Made by a program: the position numbers and the translations under genes. Positions 19,501-27,010 of a DNA stretch of 64,000 nucleotides are shown piece after piece. The DNA is from Deltaproteobacteria bacterium (GTDB taxonomy: Bacteria > Myxococcota > Kuafuiibacteriia > Kuafuiibacteriales > Kuafuiibacteriaceae), in assembly GCA_020632995.1 (NCBI GenBank), contig JACKEN010000011.1:161812-225811 (forward strand), in the 5' to 3' direction. How positions within the stretch are numbered: position 1 is the stretch's first letter; each line of letters begins with the position of its first letter. The notes beneath the pieces are model-generated. The model searched no databases. It saw only the letters and a program-made list of their open reading frames with translations, and had not been told where the DNA came from.

Positions 19501-22494
19501 CCGGGCCCGCAGCCGGTACTGGCCGCCCTCCTTGGGGGTGATGCTGCAGGTGACCGGGGTCTCCGCGCTCACGGTGGCGCAGGGGAGGGACTCGGCGACC
19601 TCCTGGGTCCACTGGTCCTTCTTCCGCACCCACTCCATGCGCTCGGCCTGCAAGCTGACCTGCCGGCCGGCGATGCGCTTGCCCTCGAGGTCTGCTACCA
19701 CCACGTCCACGTCGAGCGCCTCCCCCGCCGCCACGAAGGGCAGGGCGGGGCGCAGGCCCACGTACTCCCGGGCCGGGTGCACGAGGAGCTCGGTCTTGGC
19801 GGTCCAGGCCTGGCGGTTCACGTCCTCCACCGTGGCCTCCGCGTGGATCACGTAGGGCCGCGGCGGCGACAGGGACTCGAGCGCCACCTTCAGGCGGTGG
19901 GCGCCGGTGGCGTCGGTGACCCCCTCCGCGTTGCGGTAGGCGTTGCCCTCGTCGCCCCCGCCGCTCCGCCACCACCACGGCATCGCGTGGCCGAAGTGAA
20001 AGCCATCCTGCCCAGGTGGGGCGAAGTGGCCGGGGCTGACCTGCAGGCCCCAGCGGGTGGTGGCGCCGGCGAGCGGGCCGCCCGCGAAGTAGCGGGCCTC
20101 GGCGGTGAGCACCGGGCTGTCACCCACCAGGTGCGGGCCCTCGGTGCTCCGGGCGGAGACCTCGAACTCCGGCCGCCGGAACTCCTGGATCTGGAAGCCG
20201 TGGGTCATCCGGGCGTCGCGCACCACCCCGGTGCCCTCCAGCTCGACGTTGGCGTACCCCAGGTTCGCGTCGGCGGGGATCGGCACCTCGAGCTCGAAGC
20301 CGCCGAAGGCGTCCAGGGTCACCACGCCCTTGGCCAGCTCGGATCCGCGGGGGTCTCGGGCCTTCCAGGTGAGCTTGGCGCCCGGGCCGGGGGCGGGCGC
20401 GACGTCGCCCTTGGGCCCGGGGGTGATGCGGCGCAGCCAGCCCTTGAGCGAGACCTTCTCGCCCGGCCGGTACATGCCGCGATCGTCGAAGACGAAGATG
20501 CGCAGGTTGTCCTGCAGGACCCTGGCGCTCCAGCTGGTGCGGGTGCTGCGCCAGGTGGTCTCGGGCAGGAACGCCACGTCCTCGCCGTCCCGCGCCTCGA
20601 CCCAGGAGGTGCTGTGGGTGGCGCTCGCGGGCAGGGCCACGGTGAGCAGGCCGTCCGCCGCGGTGGGGGCCTCGGCCGCGCCCTTCGGCGCCAGCCGCAC
20701 CGGCAGCCCGCCCTTGGGGGCGCCGTCGACCAGCTTCGTGACCCAAACCAGGAGGCTCTCGTGGTCCTTGAACGCGTCCAGGCCGAGCTGGGTGGACTGG
20801 ATCCAGACCCGGTGCACCGGCGGGTTGTCCTTCTGCCAGCCGGTGAGGTTCCGGGCGAGCGGTGTCACCTCGACCACCACGTGGCCGACGCCCTTCGTGA
20901 GGGCGGGGGTGAGATCCAGCCCGAACTCGTGCAGGGCATCCTGCGGGCAGCCGGTCTTCACCTCACCGTCCTGCACGAGCTCGCCGCCGAGGAGCTGGTC
21001 TTCGGAGCGCGCCTGGCGCCAGCTCAGGTAGGTCGGCCACGCGGCGGGCTGGACCCGCCACATCCGCACCCGCAGGGCGTCGTGGTTCACCACGTGCACC
21101 GCGAGCTGGCGCGGCCCCGCGGGGTCGAGCACCACCATCGGGTCGTTGCCGACGAAGAGCGCGGGCTCGGCCGGGCCCACCTTCATGGTGAGGGGCTTGG
21201 TGCTCCCGAGGCGCTGGCCGAACTGGTCCCGCAGCTCGGGCGAGATGCGCAGGGTGTACGTGGTGCGGCCCTGGGTCAGGCCCATCAGCGTCACCACGCG
21301 ATCGTAGACCTCGACCTTGAGGCCCGGGAGCGCGGGCTCGATCTCGAACCGCTCCGCCGACACCGAGTCCTCGTCGAGGCGGTTGTTGAAGCGCAGGGTC
21401 CACGGCATCAGGGGCCGACACTCGTCGCCCCACCCGCACTGGGCCTCCTCGAGGGCGAGGGCGGCGTAGGTGTCGAAGCGCCGCTCCTGGGCCTGGGCGG
21501 TGACCCGCGGGCCCTCCGCGCTCGGCAGCCCCTTCGCCACCACCATCACCACCGCGCTCGCGGTGGGGAGCGGGGCCTCGGGCACGAAGAAGACCTGCCG
21601 GCCCGGCTCCACCGCGCCGTGCCGCATCGCCTTCGCGGCCGGATCCGCCTCGATCTCCGCCTCGGTCGCCGGCCGCACCGCCACCGGCTCGCCCGCCGCA
21701 GTCACCTGCAGGTTGGCCTGCACCGCCTCCGCCGGCACCCGCTGATCGAACCCCAGCCCGATCACCGGCCGGGTGCTGACGTCGCGCCCGCTCGGCACCG
21801 CCTCCACCAGCTTGGGGGGCGGGGTCTGGAACTGGAAGCGGGTGGGCTCGCCGTCCGCGGTGGCCTCGACCGAGTAGGTGGTGGCCATCGGCATCCGCCC
21901 CTCGGGCTCGAACACCACGGTGCGGGTGCCGAGCCAGCGCCACGCGCCCTTGGGCTCGGGGCTGAGCTTCACCGGCTTGGGGAGCGCCTCGACGTCGCTC
22001 ACCCCGCTCACCGGCACCACCGGCCTGGCGAAGGTGACGCTGACCCGGGGCACGATGTCCACGTCACCCTCGGGGGCATAGCGCAGGATGGCCTGCGGAC
22101 CCTGCTCCTCCTTGGGGGCCGCCATGTCCGGCGCCTCGGGGGGCGGGAACGGGGTGCTCACCGTCTCGCCCGTCTTGGGCGCGGGGCGGCTCGCGGTGGG
22201 GAGCTTGAAGTCCACGACCTCTGCCCCCTCGAGCGGCTCGAGCCGGGCGAGCAGGCGCTGGGTGGCCGCGGCGTCGAGCGGCGTGGCCGCCGCGGCGGGC
22301 ACCCGGGCCACCGCCTCCGGGCCGGCGGAGGTCACGGGCTCGATCTCGAACACCAGGCCAGGCTTCGCGTTCTCGGTCATGGCCACCTTCTCCTGCTTCA
22401 GGATCGCGGGCGCCGACCCCTGGGGGGGCGGCTTGGGATCGTTGGCGCACGCGGCCACCGCCGCGGCGAGGGTGAGGGGGAGGGCGCGGCGCAT
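16534..22494 (-). CDS. Bacterial alpha-2-macroglobulin lipoprotein
   Basis: 1986 aa. ATG at 22494 gives a signal peptide with lipobox AAVAAC, so it is a lipid-anchored periplasmic protein. It has many MG (fibronectin-like) domains, an A2M central segment (YRPGEKVSLKGWLRRI), a Gly/Ala-rich bait-like region (about 1200-1270) and the thioester motif CSEQ at Cys1493 in PFGCSEQVASRLL, followed by the alpha/alpha toroid domain. Such proteins are thought to trap proteases near the wall. An open frame runs further upstream through the lpoB-like gene but has no gene character. Seven exact dispersed palindromes fall inside. Confidence 0.95.
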   Translation of the reverse strand: MRRALPLTLAAAVAACANDPKPPPQGSAPAILKQEKVAMTENAKPGLVFEIEPVTSAGPEAVARVPAAAATPLDAAATQRLLARLEPLEGAEVVDFKLPTASRPAPKTGETVSTPFPPPEAPDMAAPKEEQGPQAILRYAPEGDVDIVPRVSVTFARPVVPVSGVSDVEALPKPVKLSPEPKGAWRWLGTRTVVFEPEGRMPMATTYSVEATADGEPTRFQFQTPPPKLVEAVPSGRDVSTRPVIGLGFDQRVPAEAVQANLQVTAAGEPVAVRPATEAEIEADPAAKAMRHGAVEPGRQVFFVPEAPLPTASAVVMVVAKGLPSAEGPRVTAQAQERRFDTYAALALEEAQCGWGDECRPLMPWTLRFNNRLDEDSVSAERFEIEPALPGLKVEVYDRVVTLMGLTQGRTTYTLRISPELRDQFGQRLGSTKPLTMKVGPAEPALFVGNDPMVVLDPAGPRQLAVHVVNHDALRVRMWRVQPAAWPTYLSWRQARSEDQLLGGELVQDGEVKTGCPQDALHEFGLDLTPALTKGVGHVVVEVTPLARNLTGWQKDNPPVHRVWIQSTQLGLDAFKDHESLLVWVTKLVDGAPKGGLPVRLAPKGAAEAPTAADGLLTVALPASATHSTSWVEARDGEDVAFLPETTWRSTRTSWSARVLQDNLRIFVFDDRGMYRPGEKVSLKGWLRRITPGPKGDVAPAPGPGAKLTWKARDPRGSELAKGVVTLDAFGGFELEVPIPADANLGYANVELEGTGVVRDARMTHGFQIQEFRRPEFEVSARSTEGPHLVGDSPVLTAEARYFAGGPLAGATTRWGLQVSPGHFAPPGQDGFHFGHAMPWWWRSGGGDEGNAYRNAEGVTDATGAHRLKVALESLSPPRPYVIHAEATVEDVNRQAWTAKTELLVHPAREYVGLRPALPFVAAGEALDVDVVVADLEGKRIAGRQVSLQAERMEWVRKKDQWTQEVAESLPCATVSAETPVTCSITPKEGGQYRLRARVVDEAGRPNETLSMVWVSGQERVPNRDLDELKVELVPDKESYQPGDVARILVVAPFADAQGLLTLRREGLAAHQRFTVEGVTHTLEIPITEDHLPVLSVAVHLSGSMPRGEGLPPQPAFASGSQDLRVPPTRRALTVAATPKAAALRPGESTELMVRVTDAAGAGVEAEVAVVVVDEAVLALSGYELQDPLTLFYAARGQGVTDYRLRDHVKLANPEIMAQAAAAGGGGPGGVKSKEARRSLGALPPAPMMETAAFGAMAEADGAGAPEEPGPAIAVRKDFSALALFAPAVKTDAQGKASVTVKVPDNLTRYRVMAVAADAGNRFGKGEAQLVARLPLMVRPSPPRFARFGDVFELPVVLENQSDAPLSAQVALRAANLELSGAQGLAAQVPARDRVEVRFSVAAAKPGEARFQVAAASGPDADAATLAFPVYTPATTEAFATYGTLNEAAVRQDVARPKGAVTAFGGLEVSTASTQLQALTDAYIYLYEYPFGCSEQVASRLLSVNALKDVLQAFEAPGLPKAADVAAAVERDIEKLVRLQNRDGGWGFWRVGQPSWPFLTVHVAHALVRAEAAGATVPKQTLGRAHEYLRAIERHIPANYGVHARNAITAYALYVRALLGDLDDRSAQVVLRNEGGVQKANLEVLGWLYPVLVDGKDSQGPLKDLRRQLATRVTEEAGTAHFVTGYTEGAHLLLHSDRRVDGLLLEGLLRDTPNSDLIPKLVRGLLAHRVRGRWHNTQESVWVLLALNRYFRTYEKVTPNFVARVWLGKGFAGEHRFKGRTTETHRVDIPMAAVPESTTPLWIGKDGPGRLYYRIGMRYAPEDLKLEPLERGFSVVRSYAAVDDPADVQKGDDGVWHVKAGSRVKVTLQMVAPSRRYHVALVDPLPAGFEPLNPALAVSTTPPPDPAAPERAPYGWWWYRPWYEHENLRDDRVEAFSTLLWEGVHEYTYYARATTPGTFVASPTKAEEMYAPEVFGRSGTDRVVVE

Positions 22495-23102
22495 CACTCT
22501 TGACCCTCCCCTGGGCTGGCCACGAGCTTCTTGATCCGCTTCTGGCCCACCCAGACCTTCTTGTTGGTCTCGGTCTCCACCAGCTCGAGCGAGGTCAGGA
22601 AGGCGCGGACCTCCTTGCCGCCGGCCTTGTCGACCTGGCTCAGGATCCAGCCGTCGAGCACGAAGTCGCTGCCCGCCTCGTTGCCCTGCGACTTGGCGGA
22701 GTCGTCGCTCGCGTGGGTCGCCTGGTCCTGCCGCTCCTGGCGGGTGTGCTCGGCCTCCTCGAGGCTGCTCACCACGTCGACCCGCTGCGAGCGCACCAGC
22801 GCCGCCTCGAGCTGCTTGGTGAAGTAGCGGTAGTCGATGTAGCCGTCGGTCTTGTTGCGCACCGGGTAGAGGCGCACCACCGCCTTCTTGCCGTGGGCCT
22901 TCTGCCACGCCTCGGCCCAGTCCGAGGTCATGCAGTCCTCGATGAGGGCCTTCGCGACGGCGTCCGCGTCCACGTCGTTCCAGTCCCCCGACAGGTCGAT
23001 CGCCTCGTCGGTGCGGGTGACCGTGGGGGTGGTGGCGGGCGGCGGGGGAGTGGCGCAGGCCGATCCGGCCAGGGCCAGGCCCAGGGCAAGGCGTCGCAAC
23101 AT
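22494..23102 (-). CDS. LpoB-like penicillin-binding-protein activator lipoprotein
   Basis: 202 aa; signal peptide with lipobox AGSAC. It matches the LpoB family (outer-membrane lipoproteins that activate a bifunctional peptidoglycan synthase): VVRLYPVRNKTDGYIDYRYF, a middle Gln/Glu-rich helix, GSDFVLDGWI, and SLELVETETNKKVWVGQKRI. Its TGA shares one base with the ATG of the alpha-2-macroglobulin gene (TGATG), so the two are coupled. In E. coli the alpha-2-macroglobulin YfhM is linked to PBP1C, which makes this pairing sensible. Confidence 0.85.
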   Translation of the reverse strand: MLRRLALGLALAGSACATPPPPATTPTVTRTDEAIDLSGDWNDVDADAVAKALIEDCMTSDWAEAWQKAHGKKAVVRLYPVRNKTDGYIDYRYFTKQLEAALVRSQRVDVVSSLEEAEHTRQERQDQATHASDDSAKSQGNEAGSDFVLDGWILSQVDKAGGKEVRAFLTSLELVETETNKKVWVGQKRIKKLVASPGEGQE

Positions 23103-23171
23103 GCCGCGGACGCTACCACGCGCCCTTCCCGGGTGGGATGCCGGGACCGACCGGGGTATGCTGCGCGCCGC

Positions 23172-24683
23172 GTGCGGACGACGGCTTGGCTCTTGTGGAG
23201 CGCGGGGATCGCGCTGGTGAGCGCGGAGGCGACGGCGGCGCCCATCCGCGTCACCTATGACGTGGTGGTGGTCGAGGGCTCCTGGCAGCCCCTGGCCCCC
23301 GCGGACCTGGCGCGGGCGGTGGAAGGCGCGGCGCTGGAGGTGCTCTCGCGGGGCGGCCAGCTCCAGCTCCACCGCGCGCCCGGACCGGGGGCGGAGGCCG
23401 AGCCGGGCGCCTACCGCCTGAAGCTCGAGAGCCACGTCCTCGCCGAGGCCCAGACCCACACCGTGGCGCTCCAGCTCGGGCCGGGCACCGCGCAGGATCT
23501 GCCGAGCCTCAGCGCGGCCCGCACCGTGGTCCTGGGCGGCCTGTCGCGCGGCAAGATGCTGGAGGCGGTGGAGGCCTCGGCCCGCGAGGCGGCGGCCGCC
23601 CTCGTCCAGGCCATGAAGGCGCCCCTGGCCCGCCTGGGCAAGGCGGGGGACGAGGAGCCGGCGCCGGTGGACGATCCCTTCAAGGGCGCCCCCGCCCCCT
23701 GGCAGTGGGGGCCGGTGCGGATCCCCAAGGCCTCGGTGGGCAAGGCGGCCCGCGATCTGTACGGCAAGAACGCGAAGAAGCGGCAGGCTGCCTTGCGCGT
23801 GCTCACCTCGGAGGCCCTCACCGCGGACAGCCCGCGCCACGAGCTGGAGCGCTGCGCCCTGGAGCACCCCGAGGAGCAGATGCGTGAGGGGTGCCTGAAG
23901 GCCCTTCGCCCGCTCTCGATGCGCTCGCCCCCCACCGCGCGGGTGGTGGTCGAGGTCTACCGTCGGGACGACAGCGGTCGAGTGCGGCGCGAGGCCAACG
24001 ATCAGATGGTCTACTTCACCGGCCCCGCCCGGGCGGAGGCGGTGCAGGCGTGGCTGGAGGCCGCGACCCAGGGCCGCGAGCACGGCCCGCTCGAGGAGCT
24101 CGGCGACCTCCCCAACCTCGACCTCGCGATCCGCGGCTGCCTCGAGGCGAGCGGCAAGGAGCGGGGGCTCGACAACCGGCGCAGATTCGGTTGCATATCG
24201 CTCCTCGAGCCGCTCCCCCACGCTCGTCGCAAGGCCATCTTGTGGCGCTTCGTGCGCGAGATGGATCCGGACTCGCCGTACTATCTGAAGGGGGCGGGGG
24301 AGCGGGAGGGGAGCACCGGCACCCCGTGGCAGCGCTCGGTGGACGCCCTCCTCGAGGGCATGACCCGCTGGGACCCCAAGCTGGAGGAGATTCTGTGGGC
24401 GCGCTACCAGCGCGATCTCTCCCACGCCGCGATGAGCGTGCTGTCGTCGTGGGCGGCGCCGTCGGAGCGCCTCGCGAAGCGCCTGTTGGAGATGGTCCAG
24501 ACCCGGGGTGAGAACCAGGCCCTGTTCGGGCTGGTCCGCATCGCGACCGAGGACGCGAAGCTCCGGCCCATGGTGAAGCAGGCCCTCCTGCAGATGATGG
24601 CCCAGGGGGCCTTCTCGAAGGACATCGACGAGCGCCGCCTCAAGGACGCGGTGAGCAAGCTGGAGCGGGAGGACGCGCGATGA
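23172..24683 (+). CDS. Exported tandem-paralog repeat protein A (HEAT-like, unknown function)
   Basis: 503 aa, GTG start, then a signal peptide ending near EATAA. Residues 25-150 form a domain with SWQPL, GPGTAQDLPSL and a long helix; then WQWGPVRIP, and the rest is alpha-helical and reminiscent of HEAT repeats. I know no named family. The next gene is a clear paralog in the same order of segments (GPGTQDDLPSL; MAWGDVDVP). ATGA overlap with the next gene indicates one operon. It is divergent from lpoB/alpha-2-macroglobulin across 69 bp, so an envelope role is likely but inferred. Confidence 0.75.
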   Translation: MRTTAWLLWSAGIALVSAEATAAPIRVTYDVVVVEGSWQPLAPADLARAVEGAALEVLSRGGQLQLHRAPGPGAEAEPGAYRLKLESHVLAEAQTHTVALQLGPGTAQDLPSLSAARTVVLGGLSRGKMLEAVEASAREAAAALVQAMKAPLARLGKAGDEEPAPVDDPFKGAPAPWQWGPVRIPKASVGKAARDLYGKNAKKRQAALRVLTSEALTADSPRHELERCALEHPEEQMREGCLKALRPLSMRSPPTARVVVEVYRRDDSGRVRREANDQMVYFTGPARAEAVQAWLEAATQGREHGPLEELGDLPNLDLAIRGCLEASGKERGLDNRRRFGCISLLEPLPHARRKAILWRFVREMDPDSPYYLKGAGEREGSTGTPWQRSVDALLEGMTRWDPKLEEILWARYQRDLSHAAMSVLSSWAAPSERLAKRLLEMVQTRGENQALFGLVRIATEDAKLRPMVKQALLQMMAQGAFSKDIDERRLKDAVSKLEREDAR

Positions 24684-26173
24684 GCCTGGCCCTCACCCTG
24701 ACCCTGCTCGCGGTGGCCGCCCCGGAGCCCCCCGAGGTGCGCTACGTGGTCACCGCGGAGACGAAGTCCTGGGAGCCCATCGATCTGCCCGAGGTGCAGC
24801 GGATGGTGGAGGAGGCGGCGAAGGAGCCCCTCACCGCCCCCGGGAAGATGCGCCTGGTCTCGGCGTCGCCGATGACCCTGAGCGAGGGGCCCTACGTGCT
24901 CCGGATCAGCGGCCGCTTCGTCGAGGAGGCGGAGCGCTTCACCGTCTACCTGGCCTTCGGGCCCGGGACGCAGGACGACCTGCCCAGCCTCGTCGCCGCC
25001 CACACCTCCGAGCCGCTCGGCAAGAAGAGCCGGGCCGAGATGGAGCGCCGCATCCGGGACACCGCCCGGCAGGCTGCCTTGCGCCTGGCCGAGGCCCTCA
25101 CCCCGTGGCTGGACCGGGCCCGGCTGAACGTGGCCCCGCCCCTCACCGACGACGTGCAGCCCATGGCGTGGGGTGACGTGGACGTCCCGCCGGTGACCGA
25201 CAAGAGCCCGGCCATCCGGACGCTCCTCGACGTGGCCCAGGAGAACCACCTGCGCGCCAAGGCCCTGGCCGAGCTGAAGGGCCACGTGTTCGACCAGCAG
25301 GCGGCCCGCAACGCGGTGGAGCAGTGCGCGCTCGCCGACCCCACCCCCGACATCCGGCAGGACTGCGTGGAGGCCCTCGCCCCGGTGGCTCGGGCCCACG
25401 TGCCGACGCAACGCATCCTGCTCCACATCCTGCGCACCGACGTGGACGACAAGGTCCTCGAGGCCGCGACCAAGGTATCGGCCGGGTTCGTGGGCCTGTC
25501 GCGCCTCGAGACGGTGGCCACCTGGCTCCACATGGTGGCGAGCGACGCCACCCCGGTGCGGGGGGCGGAGCAGGCGGCGCGCCTGTTGGCCAAGGAGAAG
25601 GAGATCCCGAACCTGGAGTACGCGGTGGCGGCGTGCCTGCGCCAGGACGCGGTGGTGTACGGCAAGCGCTACGCGTGCGCGCAATACCTCTTGCCGAAGA
25701 TCCCGGGCGAGCGTCGCCGCCCGGTGATGTGGAGCTACCTCGCCGGCACCCCGGTGTTCGGCACCGGGGAGCGCCTGACCTACGAGCAGGTGCTCAAGGT
25801 GGCCTACGAGGACCGAAAGGCCCCGCCCGACCCGGCGATGGCCGGCCTGCTGCTCGACCTGGCGGAGCGCCCCGCCACCGGGCGCCTACGCTACAAGGTG
25901 GTGTACCTGGCTGGCGACTACGCCCCCGCCACCCTGAAGACGGCGGAGCGCCTGCTCTCGCTCGCCCACCAGCAGGACCTCGCCTCCAACGCCCTCCGGG
26001 CGGCGGGCGATCTGGCGCATCGCAACCCCGAGCTGGTGGGGCCGATCCTGGGCGGGCTCGATCAGCTCGAGGCGAGCGCGCGGTGGTATCCCCAGCCCCA
26101 CCGCGGCGATCCCCGCCGCGACCTCAGCGACCTCAGGAAGCGCCTCGTGCGCCTGCAGGAGAAGAAGCAGTGA
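24680..26173 (+). CDS. Exported tandem-paralog repeat protein B (HEAT-like, unknown function)
   Basis: 497 aa, ATG overlapping the previous stop by 4 bp. Short hydrophobic leader (LALTLTLLAVAA). The N-terminal domain parallels protein A: SWEPIDLPEVQRMVEEAAKE against SWQPLAPADLARAVEGAALE, and GPGTQDDLPSL against GPGTAQDLPSL. The C-terminal part is a run of helical repeats with regularly spaced Ala/Leu. The pair therefore arose by tandem duplication. Both copies carry the same 14-bp palindrome in the helix ending their first domain or just after it (23783 and 25069, identical RQAALR codons). Function unknown. Confidence 0.75.
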   Translation: MSLALTLTLLAVAAPEPPEVRYVVTAETKSWEPIDLPEVQRMVEEAAKEPLTAPGKMRLVSASPMTLSEGPYVLRISGRFVEEAERFTVYLAFGPGTQDDLPSLVAAHTSEPLGKKSRAEMERRIRDTARQAALRLAEALTPWLDRARLNVAPPLTDDVQPMAWGDVDVPPVTDKSPAIRTLLDVAQENHLRAKALAELKGHVFDQQAARNAVEQCALADPTPDIRQDCVEALAPVARAHVPTQRILLHILRTDVDDKVLEAATKVSAGFVGLSRLETVATWLHMVASDATPVRGAEQAARLLAKEKEIPNLEYAVAACLRQDAVVYGKRYACAQYLLPKIPGERRRPVMWSYLAGTPVFGTGERLTYEQVLKVAYEDRKAPPDPAMAGLLLDLAERPATGRLRYKVVYLAGDYAPATLKTAERLLSLAHQQDLASNALRAAGDLAHRNPELVGPILGGLDQLEASARWYPQPHRGDPRRDLSDLRKRLVRLQEKKQ

Positions 26174-26961
26174 GGGCGCTGCTCGGGGCGCGCGAGGCGG
26201 GGGAGGGCCCGCCGCTCCTCCTGGTGCACGGCAGCGCGGCGAGCGCGGAGGGGTGGGGCGGCCAGCTCACCGGGCTCCGGGACCGCTTCCACGTCATCGC
26301 GGTGGACCGCCGCGGCACCGGGCGCTCCCCCCTCGCCCCCGAGGTGGGGGCGTACTCGGTGGCCGAGCACGCCCAGGACCTCGCCGACCTCATCGTGCAA
26401 CGTGGCTTGCCGACGCCGGTGGTGTGCGGCTCGAGCTTCGGGGCGGTGATCACCTTGCACCTCGCCCGCACCCGGCCGGAGCTCGTCCGCGGCGTGGTGC
26501 TGGCCGAGCCTCCGCTGCCGCCCCAGGACCGGTGGCCCAAGGTGATGGAGGACTTCCTCGCCGACTTCCGGCGGACCCTGGCCGAGGCCGACGGCCCCGC
26601 CGCGGCGCGCCTGTTCCTGCGCACGGTGGTGGGGGAGGAGGACTTCGAGAGCATGCCGCCCGCGTGGCGCGCGCGCTCCGAGGCGCTGTGGCCCCAGATC
26701 CGCATGGACGTGGAGGCCCTCGCCGCCTACCCCCCGGAGCTGGGCGCGCTGAAGGGGCTCCGGGTGCCGGCCCTGATGTTGGGCGGGAGCCGCTCCACCG
26801 GCTTCTACGTGTTCACGCTCGAGCGCCTCCGCATGCTCCTGCCGGAGTCGGCGCGCCTGACCCTCGACGGGGCCGGGCACATGATGCACCTGGACCGCCC
26901 GGAGGCCTTCAACCGCGCGGTCACCGCGTTCGCGGAGCGCTTCATCGCTCCCGGCGCTTGA
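26170..26961 (+). CDS. Alpha/beta-fold hydrolase
   Basis: 263 aa, GTG start overlapping the previous stop (GTGA), third gene of the operon. Landmarks: HGSAAS oxyanion loop, DRRGTGRS, nucleophile Ser in GSSFGAV and His in GAGHMMH. The usual acid position after strand 7 reads GGSRSTG, a variant also seen in related hydrolases. The substrate is not predictable. The last codons (FIAPGA) lie in a 41-bp segment that is repeated at 29858-29898, at the far side of the caspase cassette. Confidence 0.88.
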   Translation: MRALLGAREAGEGPPLLLVHGSAASAEGWGGQLTGLRDRFHVIAVDRRGTGRSPLAPEVGAYSVAEHAQDLADLIVQRGLPTPVVCGSSFGAVITLHLARTRPELVRGVVLAEPPLPPQDRWPKVMEDFLADFRRTLAEADGPAAARLFLRTVVGEEDFESMPPAWRARSEALWPQIRMDVEALAAYPPELGALKGLRVPALMLGGSRSTGFYVFTLERLRMLLPESARLTLDGAGHMMHLDRPEAFNRAVTAFAERFIAPGA

Positions 26962-26981
26962 GGTCGACCCGGATGGTGTAG
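26941..26981. repeat. Left 41-bp direct repeat bounding the caspase cassette
   Basis: Identical to 29858-29898 except for one base (position 29, C here and G there). It covers the 3' end of the alpha/beta hydrolase gene. Read on the minus strand it encodes the final residues (YTIRVDLKRRER and stop) of the PEGA protein, whose intact gene now ends at the right copy. The ancestral locus was probably two convergent genes overlapping by about 20 bp. Confidence 0.9.
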
Positions 26982-27010
26982 ATCGGCCGGTGCGGCTGGC
27001 GGGCGCTGAG

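Noticed and set aside
16660..22503. 1947-codon plus-strand frame opposite the alpha-2-macroglobulin gene
   Set aside because: His/Arg/Gly-rich mirror of a real gene; high GC keeps the opposite frame open.
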